Made by a program: the position numbers and the translations under genes. Shown here one piece after another: positions 7,943 through 13,891 of a stretch of 14,263 nt of DNA; position 1 is the first letter of the stretch; every line of letters begins with the position of its first letter. The DNA lies in assembly GCA_025966175.1 (NCBI GenBank), contig JAOPVN010000065.1, positions 1-14,263 of the forward strand, read 5' to 3'. The DNA is from Modestobacter sp. GTDB taxonomy: Bacteria; Actinomycetota; Actinomycetes; Mycobacteriales; Geodermatophilaceae. Below the pieces are notes generated by a model. That model had not been told where the DNA came from. It saw only the letters and a list, made by a program, of their open reading frames with translations, and did not search any database.

Positions 7943-8992
7943 ATGAGCACTCCGCTGCAGCCGGTCACCCCCCTTTCCGGGGACGGCCGGCCCGGCTGCC
8001 CCAAGCGGATGGTCTTCGGGCCCTGCGGCGGGGTGCGCGACAACGGCGGCTGCGAGATCGCCGCGCACGCCTGCGTCTTCCTGGCCCCGCCGCTGCCGCG
8101 CTGGATCGCGGCGACCCCGCCCGCCCCGCCGCCACGGCCGGGCGGACTGCTCGATCGGGCCGGCCGCGGCCCCGTCGTCCTGACCGACCTGACCGTGGCG
8201 CCCTTCGACCGGGCGTCGGTGCGGGCAGTGGCCGCCGCGCTCGCGCCGGTGAGCGACGGCCTGCTGATCGGGGAACACCAGAACCGCCCCGACCTGCCGC
8301 CGGTGCTGATGGCCCAGGAGGTGCTCGGTGCGGGCGGCCGGCCGTGGACGACGCTGGCCTGCCGGGACCGCAACCGGCTGGTGCTCGAGCAGGAGCTCGC
8401 CGGGCTGGCCGACGTCGGCGTCGACGGGGTGTTGTGCGTGACCGGCGACGGGCGGCGCCCGGGATCGCGGCCGGGGGTCAGCTCGGTGTTCGACCTCGAC
8501 GGCACCCGGCTCGCCGCATTGGCCACGGAGGCCGGCCTGTCCGCGGCGGTGCCCGAGTCGCCCGACGCACCACCGGTTCCGCAGCGTCCCGCCCGGGTCG
8601 CGGAGAAGCAGCGCGCCGGGGCCCAGCTCTGCGTGCTCAACCACGTGGGCAGCGCCGCGCGGCTCGCCGCGTTCACCGCGGCGGCCCGGGCGGCCGGTGC
8701 CACGCTGCCGTTCGTCGCCTCGGTCGCCGTCTACACCGACGAGCGGTCCGCCCGGGTGCTGCAGGCCTTCCCCGGCCTGCACCTCGATGATGCCGCCGTG
8801 GCCCGGGTGCTCGCCGCGCCGGACCCGGTGGCAGCGGGCATCGTGGCGGCCGTGGCCGAGGCCCGGGCGCTGCTGGCGGTGCCGGGGGTGGTGGGGGTGA
8901 ACCTCTCCGGGCTGGCGTCCGCCGATGGTGAGGTGGCCGCGGCGGCGGTCAAGGCAGAGGTGGCGGTCCGGATCCGGGAGGCGGCGGCGTGA
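7943..8992 (+). CDS. Methylenetetrahydrofolate-reductase-like protein with N-terminal MTHFR_C/MetV-type cysteine motif
   Basis: This 349-residue protein is built of two parts. Residues ~17-50 hold the MetV/MTHFR C-terminal-domain signature GCPKRMVFGPCGG followed by GGCEIA and HACVF. Four cysteines (C19, C28, C37, C44) probably bind a metal or Fe-S cluster. Residues ~75-345 resemble the MTHFR TIM barrel: LIGEHQNRPDLPP (108-120), CRDRNRLVLEQEL (140-152), VLCVTGDGR (163-171) and VFDLDGTRLAAL (182-193). In the MetF family this barrel reduces methylenetetrahydrofolate using flavin. The usual catalytic Glu at the end of strand 1 is not obvious; TDLTVAPFD (81-89) lies there. The ATG at 7943 is the last start before the cysteine motif; AGGGG abuts it, so the ribosome binding site is poor. 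It overlaps the methyltransferase gene by 4 nt, suggesting linked one-carbon chemistry. Family membership is strong; activity is inferred. Confidence 0.82.
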   Translation: MSTPLQPVTPLSGDGRPGCPKRMVFGPCGGVRDNGGCEIAAHACVFLAPPLPRWIAATPPAPPPRPGGLLDRAGRGPVVLTDLTVAPFDRASVRAVAAALAPVSDGLLIGEHQNRPDLPPVLMAQEVLGAGGRPWTTLACRDRNRLVLEQELAGLADVGVDGVLCVTGDGRRPGSRPGVSSVFDLDGTRLAALATEAGLSAAVPESPDAPPVPQRPARVAEKQRAGAQLCVLNHVGSAARLAAFTAAARAAGATLPFVASVAVYTDERSARVLQAFPGLHLDDAAVARVLAAPDPVAAGIVAAVAEARALLAVPGVVGVNLSGLASADGEVAAAAVKAEVAVRIREAAA

Positions 8993-9753
8993 GTGAACTG
9001 GCCAGCGAGGCGATGGAGTCGGAGTTCGGCACGGTCGCGGGGTGGACCGAGGAGGCGGTGCTGAAGCTGGGTCCAGAGCACGCCGTCCCGGCCGGCTGCC
9101 GGGGCAGCGGGAGCGAGGGGGCGCTGCGCTGGCTGGCCGACGCCCTCGCCGTCCGGCCGGGGGACCGGGTGCTCGACTCCGGTGCCGGCGTCGGTGGCCC
9201 GGCGGGCTGGCTGGCCGCCGAGCGTGGCGTGCGTCCGGTCTGCGCCGAGCCGATGGCCCCTGCCGTGCACGCCAGCCGGACGCTGTTCGGGCTGCCCGCG
9301 GTGGTGGCGCTCTCCCAGGCGCTGCCCTTCGCCGACGGCTCGTTCGACGCCGCGTGGTGCCTCGGTGTCCTGTGCACCACCGACGAGAAGGGCCCCCTGC
9401 TGGCCGAGCTGCGCCGGGTGCTCGTCGACGGCGGCCGGCTGGGACTGCTGGTCTTCATCGCCGACGAGCCGCTGCCGCCGCCGCTGCCGGAGGGCAACAG
9501 CTTCCCCTCCTCGGCGGAGGTCGAGCGGCTGCTGAAGGTGGCCGGGTTCCGGATCACCGGTACCGCCGAGGCCGACCTGGCAGACAACCCGCCGGGGTGG
9601 CAGCAGCGCGCCGACGCCGTCGACGCCGAGGTCCGCCACCGGCACGGGGACGACCCGCAGTGGGCGCAGGCGCAGGAACAGTCCCAGCGGGTCGGCCGGT
9701 TGCTCGGCTCGGGATCGCTGCGCCCCCGCCTGATCTCCGCCGTTCCCATCTGA
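8989..9753 (+). CDS. Class I SAM-dependent methyltransferase
   Basis: This 254-residue Rossmann-fold methyltransferase belongs to the Methyltransf_11/UbiE-like group. Motif I is VLDSGAGVGG (61-70). The acidic residue that binds the SAM ribose is likely Glu87 in CAEPM. Motif II-III elements are ALPFADGSFDAAWCLGVL (111-128) and LRRVLVDGGRLGLL (141-154). The N-terminal ~45 residues form a cap that would set substrate choice, and I do not recognise that cap. The GTG start overlaps the upstream TGA as GTGA, with GGGAGG eight bases before it, so it is co-translated with the MTHFR-like protein. This suggests the pair supplies or removes a methyl group in one pathway. The substrate is unknown. It ends 3 nt before a strong palindrome. 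Confidence 0.85.
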   Translation: MSELASEAMESEFGTVAGWTEEAVLKLGPEHAVPAGCRGSGSEGALRWLADALAVRPGDRVLDSGAGVGGPAGWLAAERGVRPVCAEPMAPAVHASRTLFGLPAVVALSQALPFADGSFDAAWCLGVLCTTDEKGPLLAELRRVLVDGGRLGLLVFIADEPLPPPLPEGNSFPSSAEVERLLKVAGFRITGTAEADLADNPPGWQQRADAVDAEVRHRHGDDPQWAQAQEQSQRVGRLLGSGSLRPRLISAVPI

Positions 9754-9756
9754 CGC

Positions 9757-9782
9757 CTTCGCTTTCGGCGCCGAAAGCGAAG
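9757..9782. terminator. Perfect 26-bp palindrome just after the methyltransferase gene
   Basis: The half-site CTTCGCTTTCGGC is followed at once by its exact reverse complement, with the centre at 9769/9770. After one mismatch the symmetry continues for two more base pairs (9754-9755 with 9784-9785). It begins 3 nt after the stop codon and ends 73 nt before the next gene. As RNA it would make a stable hairpin around a GGCGCC core, fitting a Rho-independent terminator without a T-run. Perfect symmetry also fits a binding site for a dimeric regulator of the flavin monooxygenase gene downstream. Confidence 0.5.
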
Positions 9783-9855
9783 ACGCTCGGCACGGAGAGC
9801 ACCACCTGCGGGTGAGGGTGGGCAGAACGGCGCGGGTCCCGGTGTTGGAGGGCGC

Positions 9856-10905
9856 GTGCACGCAGACGTCGTCGTGATCGGGGCCGGTCAGGCCGGGCTC
9901 TCCGCGGCGTACGCGCTGCAGCGCGCCGGCGCGGGCTACGTCGTCCTGGACGGTGATGCCGGCCCCGGCGGCGCCTGGCAGCACCGCTGGCCCTCGTTGC
10001 GGCTGGACGAGGCGCACCGCATCCACCCGCTGCCCGGCATGCCGCTGCCCGACGCCGACCCGGCCGACCCGGCCAGCGAGGTCGTCGCCGGCTACTTCGG
10101 CGACTACGAGCGGCGCTTCGACCTGCCGGTCCGCCGACCGGTCGCGGTCCGCGCCGTGCACGCCGTCGACGACGGGTTCCGGCTGGACACCACCGACGGC
10201 GAGTGGACGGCGCGGGGCATCGTCAACGCCACCGGCACCTGGACCCGGCCCTTCTGGCCCGCCTACCCCGGCCGCGAGCTGTTCGCCGGTCGCCAGCTGC
10301 ACGCCGCCGACTACCGGGGTGCCGAGGAGTTCCGCGGCCGGCACGTGGTGGTCGTCGGCGGGGGCACCTCGGGGGTGCAGCAGCTGATCGAGATCAGCGA
10401 GGTCGCCACCACCACCTGGGTGACCCGCCGGGAGCCGGTCTGGCGGGCCGGCGGCTTCGGCGAGGACGCCGGTCGCGCCGCGGTCGCCCTGGTCGACCAG
10501 CGGGTGCGCGCCGGGCTCCCGCCGGGCAGCGTCGTCGGCGTCACCGGGCTGATGGAGACCGACGCGGTCCTCGCCGCCCGGGCTCGCGGGGTGCTGGACC
10601 GGCTGCCGGTGTTCGACCGGCTCACCCGCGACGGCGTGGCGTGGGACGGCGAGCCCGGCCGGGTCGTGCCCGCCGACGTCGTGCTGTGGGCGACCGGGTT
10701 CCGCGCGGCCCTGGATCACCTGGCCCCGCTGCACCTGCGCGCCCCCGGCGGCGGCATCACCATGGACGGCACCCGGGTCGTGACCGAGCCGCGGCTGCAC
10801 CTGGTCGGCTACGGACCCTCGGCGAGCACGATCGGGGCCAACCGGGCCGGCCCGCAGGCAGCCCGGGAGCTCCTGCGCACCCTCGCCGCGCCGATGCCGG
10901 CCTAG
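9856..10905 (+). CDS. FMO-like FAD/NAD(P)-dependent monooxygenase
   Basis: This 349-residue two-dinucleotide-binding flavoprotein has an FAD Rossmann motif VVVIGAGQAGLSAAYALQ (5-22) and an NAD(P)H motif VVVVGGGTSGV (164-174). Between them lies FAGRQLHAADY (143-153), which matches the FxGxxxHxxxY fingerprint of flavin-containing and Baeyer-Villiger monooxygenases. VLWATGFR (276-283) is the usual C-terminal FAD-side motif, followed by LHLVGYG (314-320). It is shorter than classical FMOs (about 450-550 residues) and matches the small bacterial Trk-like oxidoreductase group. The GTG start has GGAGGG three bases upstream. It stands after a likely terminator and so probably has its own promoter. 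The likely reaction is oxygenation of a small nucleophile (amine, sulfide or ketone); the substrate is unknown. No signal peptide is seen. Confidence 0.85.
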   Translation: MHADVVVIGAGQAGLSAAYALQRAGAGYVVLDGDAGPGGAWQHRWPSLRLDEAHRIHPLPGMPLPDADPADPASEVVAGYFGDYERRFDLPVRRPVAVRAVHAVDDGFRLDTTDGEWTARGIVNATGTWTRPFWPAYPGRELFAGRQLHAADYRGAEEFRGRHVVVVGGGTSGVQQLIEISEVATTTWVTRREPVWRAGGFGEDAGRAAVALVDQRVRAGLPPGSVVGVTGLMETDAVLAARARGVLDRLPVFDRLTRDGVAWDGEPGRVVPADVVLWATGFRAALDHLAPLHLRAPGGGITMDGTRVVTEPRLHLVGYGPSASTIGANRAGPQAARELLRTLAAPMPA

Positions 10906-10913
10906 CAGATCCC

Positions 10914-10939
10914 GACGAGTTTTCCCGTCGTAGCTCGTC
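10914..10939. terminator. Inverted repeat after the flavin monooxygenase gene, possible terminator
   Basis: GACGAG (10914-10919) pairs perfectly with CTCGTC (10934-10939) across a 14-nt loop that contains TTTT. An alternative stem pairs CGACG (10913-10917) with CGTCG (10926-10930). It begins 8 nt after the stop codon. Both stems are short, so termination is plausible rather than shown. Confidence 0.35.
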
Positions 10940-11085
10940 ACTCATTGAAACTACAATCAGTGATCTTGCCACTACGCACGGGTAATCTTCCGTCGAGGGC
11001 ATCTCGCGCTCCGGCGCCCACGTCGGCGTCGTCTTCAGCGCACCGCAATCCCAGCGTCCCCGACGCCGGAGACAGGAGGGTCGAC
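10940..11085 (+). promoter_or_regulatory. AT-richer upstream region of the ice-binding protein gene
   Basis: About 50 bases from 10940 to 10990 are clearly less GC-rich than the rest of the window. They contain TTGAAA (10945-10950), TACAAT (10952-10957, close to a -10 box) and TAATCT (10983-10988). No pair has correct -35/-10 spacing. A short inverted repeat AGTG/CACT lies at 10959-10973. The following ~90 nt would be an untranslated leader, ending in AGGAGGG (11074-11080) five bases before the GTG start. The region probably holds the promoter for the ice-binding protein and sortase operon. Confidence 0.35.
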
Positions 11086-12129
11086 GTGACGTCGGTTCGC
11101 TGCACTGATCGGTCCGCTCTCCCTCCCCGCCGGCAGACCTTGGTCCTGCGCTCCGTCGCAACGGCCGCGGCGGCCGCCGTCGCGATCTCGGCGGCCTTCC
11201 TCGCGACGGCCGGCAGCGCCTCGGCGGCGACCCCCATCGACCTCGGCGGTGCCGCGGCCTTCGGCGTGCTGGGCAGCACCGCGGTCACCAACACCGGGCC
11301 GTCCACGGTCGCCGGGGACATCGGCGCTGACAGCGGTTCGTTGACGGGCGCGGGCCAGGACCCGACCGCGGCGGACTCGATCACGCTGACCCAGGGCGGC
11401 GTCAACCGCGGCAACGCCACCGGGGGTGGCCAGGCCGGTCTCACCGCGGCCAACACGGCCATCAACTCGCAGGGCCCCGGCACGAACGTGGGCTCCACGA
11501 ACCTCTCGCTGCTGACGCAGCCGATGTCGCCGGGCATCTACAGCTCGGGTTCCGACCTCGCGCTCGACGGACCGATCATCCTCGACGGTGCAGGCAGCTA
11601 CGACTCCGTCTTCATCTTCCGGGCCACCTCGGCGCTCACCACGGCCGCGGCCAGCTCTGTCGTGCTCATGAACGGCGCGCAGGCCTGCAACATCTTCTGG
11701 CAGATCGGCAGCTCGGCCACCCTCGGGGCCGGCTCGCGGTTCGCCGGCAACATCCTGGCCACGACGAGCATCTCCCTCAACGCCGGCGTCACCGTCGACG
11801 GGCGACTGCTGGCCAGCACCGGCGCCGTGACGCTGATCAGCGACGTCATCACCCGGTCGGCCTGCCGGACCGGCCCGGTGACGCCGCCGGTCACCACCAC
11901 CTCGGACGAATCGCCCACCCCCACCGGCCCCGTCCCGACCCCGGTCCCGACCGGCGGCAGCGGCGGGGACGGCACCGGCACGACGGGCCGCGGCACCACC
12001 TACGGGCAGGTCGGCCGGGTCCCCGTGGGGTCGGTCGACACCGGTGACGGCAGCACCGCCGGCCTGTTCCGCGGCGCCGGTACTGCGCCCTCCGCCGACC
12101 TCGCCGGCCAGGTGTGGTCGACCCGGTGA
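11086..12129 (+). CDS. Secreted ice-binding family protein (DUF3494) with Pro/Thr/Gly linker
   Basis: This 347-residue exported protein has a Sec-type signal peptide: an arginine-containing N-region, a hydrophobic core AAAAAVAISAAFLATA and likely cleavage after GSASA (residue ~47). The DUF3494 beta-solenoid follows (~50-260): IDLGGAAAFGVLGSTAVTNT, the repeated Thr/Ser/Ala-rich turns, and ACNIFWQIGSSATLGAGSRF and NILATTSISL near the end. These typify bacterial ice-binding or adhesion proteins. Cys201 and Cys260 could form a disulfide. A linker rich in Pro, Thr and Gly (261-305) leads to a tail with VPVGSVDTGDGS (312-323) and no hydrophobic anchor. The GTG start is fixed by AGGAGGG five bases before; the frame is open further upstream but lacks such a site. 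It overlaps the sortase gene by 4 nt, so the two are probably co-expressed. Ice binding is inferred from family. Confidence 0.85.
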   Translation: MTSVRCTDRSALPPRRQTLVLRSVATAAAAAVAISAAFLATAGSASAATPIDLGGAAAFGVLGSTAVTNTGPSTVAGDIGADSGSLTGAGQDPTAADSITLTQGGVNRGNATGGGQAGLTAANTAINSQGPGTNVGSTNLSLLTQPMSPGIYSSGSDLALDGPIILDGAGSYDSVFIFRATSALTTAAASSVVLMNGAQACNIFWQIGSSATLGAGSRFAGNILATTSISLNAGVTVDGRLLASTGAVTLISDVITRSACRTGPVTPPVTTTSDESPTPTGPVPTPVPTGGSGGDGTGTTGRGTTYGQVGRVPVGSVDTGDGSTAGLFRGAGTAPSADLAGQVWSTR

Positions 12130-12767
12130 CGGCTGTGGGACGGCGTGGCCTGCCTCGTCCCCGGCTCGCCCGGACGGTCCTGGGGATCGCCCTGGCCGTC
12201 CTGGCCGTCACCACCAGCGGCTGCGCGGGCTCCTCGCCTGCGGCACCCGCCCCGTCCGCCGAGGCCGTCCAGGTCCCGGTCACCAGCCCGCCCGTCAGCG
12301 CGCCGGCCGTCCTCGCTGCGTCCCGGCCGGTCCGCGTGCAGATCCCGGCCATCGGCGTGGACTCCGAGCTGATGGACCTCGGCCTGCAGGCGGACGGGTC
12401 CCTGGAGGTCCCGGCGACCGGGTTCCCGGCCGGCTGGTTCACCGGGGCGCCGACGCCGGGCGAGCGGGGGCCGGCCGTGATCGCCGGTCACGTCGACTGG
12501 GGCGGGGCGCCTGGCGTCTTCGCCGAGCTGCGGGACGTCGTCGCCGGGGACGAGATCGACGTCATCCGGGAGGACGGCAGCACGGCGGTCTTCCGGGTGC
12601 GCGAGGTGGGGCAGTACGCGAAGGACGCCTTCCCGACCGCGGCCGTGTACGGCGACCTCGACCACGCCGGGCTGCGGGTGATCACCTGTGGCGGGGACTT
12701 CGACCACGCAGCGCAGAGCTACGTCGACAACACCGTCGTCTTCGCCGACCTGGAGCGCGCCGGGTAG
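12126..12767 (+). CDS. Class F sortase family protein
   Basis: This 213-residue protein has an N-terminal hydrophobic segment (~17-31) as export signal or membrane anchor. A weak lipobox-like TSGC ends at Cys33. A Pro/Ala-rich spacer follows, then a sortase domain (~68-210). Class F features are RVQIPAIGVDSEL (70-82), AGHVDW with catalytic His122, and LRVITCGGDFD with catalytic Cys188. SYVDNTVVFA (198-207) is the last strand, where the catalytic arginine of sortases is expected; Val200 stands there and no arginine follows until the tail. Sortases join secreted proteins to the cell wall or to each other. The start at 12126 gives a GTGA overlap with the ice-binding gene; GTG at 12114 is possible. 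The adjacent gene is the obvious substrate candidate, though it lacks LPxTG. Confidence 0.85.
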   Translation: MTAVGRRGLPRPRLARTVLGIALAVLAVTTSGCAGSSPAAPAPSAEAVQVPVTSPPVSAPAVLAASRPVRVQIPAIGVDSELMDLGLQADGSLEVPATGFPAGWFTGAPTPGERGPAVIAGHVDWGGAPGVFAELRDVVAGDEIDVIREDGSTAVFRVREVGQYAKDAFPTAAVYGDLDHAGLRVITCGGDFDHAAQSYVDNTVVFADLERAG

Positions 12768-12787
12768 CCGTGCCGAAGTCAGGGTTT

Positions 12788-12799
12788 CCGGGCGCCCGG
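12788..12799. repeat. Short perfect palindrome between the sortase and the small acidic gene
   Basis: CCGGGCGCCCGG is a 12-bp perfect inverted repeat 21 nt after the sortase stop codon and 18 nt before the next start. As RNA it gives only a 4-bp stem with a 4-nt loop, so it is at best a weak terminator. In such GC-rich DNA a palindrome of this size can arise by chance. Confidence 0.25.
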
Positions 12800-12817
12800 G
12801 CCAGGTAGGACAGGGGG

Positions 12818-13078
12818 ATGAGCGAGATCCCCGACACCGCGATGGCCTCCGGCAACGACGATGGCGAGCCCGGTGTGAACGACACCCGATCGCTGGGCCC
12901 CGACGAGCTGCAGCTGCTCGGCGCCCTGGAACAGCCCGCCGACGGACCGGCCGAGCCGGCCGTCGAGGACGCCCCGGAAGTCGCCTTCGCGGCCGCCGAC
13001 GACTCCCCGCTGCCCGCCCTGAACGAGGACGACGGCGATTCAGGGGACGGCCTGGAGCCGGAGTTCACCGACCGCTGA
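12818..13078 (+). CDS. Small acidic hypothetical protein
   Basis: This 86-residue protein, MSEIPDTAMASGNDDGEPG..., is very rich in Asp, Glu, Pro and Ala and poor in basic residues, so it is strongly acidic and probably disordered. One short helix-like stretch, GPDELQLLGALEQP (27-40), may be a docking motif. It has no cysteine, signal peptide or membrane segment. The reading frame keeps G or C in nearly every third position, like the real genes around it, which supports its being translated. The ATG is preceded by AGGACAGGGGG. It follows the sortase by 50 nt on the same strand and is convergent with the heme oxygenase gene. I do not recognise its family and assign no function. Confidence 0.65.
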   Translation: MSEIPDTAMASGNDDGEPGVNDTRSLGPDELQLLGALEQPADGPAEPAVEDAPEVAFAAADDSPLPALNEDDGDSGDGLEPEFTDR

Positions 13079-13131
13079 GCTCGGCAGCGGGGTGTGCTGC
13101 TGGGGCGTGAGTTCCGAGACGGTCGGCGACC

Positions 13132-13160
13132 GCGTGCTCGGCAGTCACAGCCGTGCGCGC
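13132..13160. terminator. Hairpin between convergent genes, likely bidirectional terminator
   Basis: An 11-position stem (13132-13142 with 13150-13160) has one T-T mismatch and one G-T wobble around the 7-nt loop AGTCACA. It lies 54 nt after the small acidic gene and 42 nt after the end of the heme oxygenase gene, in a 123-nt gap between convergent genes. Outside the hairpin I see nothing else in this gap. No T-run follows on either strand. Confidence 0.45.
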
Positions 13161-13201
13161 ACCTCGGCCACGCCATCGCCGACGTCCGCCGGACCCAGGA
13201 C

Positions 13202-13891
13202 TCATCGCGCGCCGCTCGGCCCTGGGGTCACCCCGTTCACCGGGGCCGGCGCGCCGCACCAGTGGGCCAGGGCGCGGAAGGTCTGCTGGGCGGCGCCGAC
13301 GAGCCGGCCGGCGTTCCCGCCCTCGGCGACCCGCGCGCGGGTCACCGACCGGAGCGCCTGCCACATGGCGCCGGTCTGCTCGCCGTAGGGGGAGAAGGAG
13401 GACAGTCGCCCGGCGTCCGCCAGCTGCGGGAGCGTGGCCAGGTGCCGGTCGATGAAGACCCCGCCGAGCGAGGAACCCTCCAGCACGTACAGCCGACCCA
13501 GGGCCGCGTCGGTGTCCGGGACGTCGGGCAGCTCGGGTCGGCTGGCCGGCCCGGCCGGGGCACCGAGGGCCGCGAGGTCCGCGGCGAAGAGCGGGGACCG
13601 GTGCCGGCGGGACCACTCGACCCGCTGGGCGTCGGCCGGCTCGGCCTGCGCCCAGGTGTCCAGCCCGGCCTCGGCGGCCAGCCAGAAGCCGTGCATGCGG
13701 GTGAGGACGTCGACCAGCCGATCCCGGGTCAGGTCCGGGGAGAGCAGGTCCAGGGTCGACTCGACCGCCTCGTGCTCGGTGGCGGTCCCGGTGCGCAGCC
13801 GGCGCAGGACATCCCTGTCGTCGGCCACCCGGTCCCTGTCGTCCGTGGCGCCGCTCCCGGTCCCGGGGGACGCTCGTCGTGCTGAAGTCAC
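13202..13891 (-). CDS. Biliverdin-producing heme oxygenase
   Basis: This 229-residue all-helical protein matches bacterial HemO/BphO-type heme oxygenases, which open heme to biliverdin, iron and CO using O2 and electrons. His40 in TATEHEAVE is the likely proximal heme ligand. LGRLYVLEGSSLGGVFIDRH (131-150) is the distal helix, with the glycines that let it bend over heme. FSPYGEQTGAMWQALR (166-181) and AAQQTFRALAHWC (200-212) are further family signatures. The first ~27 residues are an extension rich in Ser, Asp and Arg before the usual core. The GTG start overlaps the TGA of the upstream PucR-family gene as GTGA; a GTG 21 codons later is an alternative. Biliverdin could serve as phytochrome chromophore, or the enzyme could recover iron. 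No phytochrome gene is visible here. Confidence 0.88.
   Translation of the reverse strand: MTSARRASPGTGSGATDDRDRVADDRDVLRRLRTGTATEHEAVESTLDLLSPDLTRDRLVDVLTRMHGFWLAAEAGLDTWAQAEPADAQRVEWSRRHRSPLFAADLAALGAPAGPASRPELPDVPDTDAALGRLYVLEGSSLGGVFIDRHLATLPQLADAGRLSSFSPYGEQTGAMWQALRSVTRARVAEGGNAGRLVGAAQQTFRALAHWCGAPAPVNGVTPGPSGAR

Noticed and set aside
8731..10941. Long minus-strand open frame spanning three plus-strand genes
   Set aside because: It shows no recognisable motif and covers the MTHFR-like, methyltransferase and flavin monooxygenase genes, all of which have strong family signatures.
10976..11070. A riboswitch (c-di-GMP or c-di-AMP type) in the leader of the ice-binding gene
   Set aside because: The leader is long enough, but I could not match a conserved core or a convincing multi-stem fold. 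A covariance-model search would settle it.
10945..11085. A longer ice-binding protein starting with TTG at 10945
   Set aside because: The extra 47 residues precede the signal peptide and would bury it. AGGAGGG before the GTG at 11086 gives a better start.
12010..12060. A classical LPxTG sorting signal at the end of the ice-binding protein
   Set aside because: The tail has VPVGSVDTG but no LPxTG, no hydrophobic segment and no basic end; it is reported instead as a possible non-canonical motif.
12210..12230. Sortase as a lipoprotein, from a lipobox ending at Cys33
   Set aside because: The residues TSGC have Thr at the -3 position instead of Leu/Val/Ile, and sortases are usually anchored by a membrane helix. 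Kept only as a remark.
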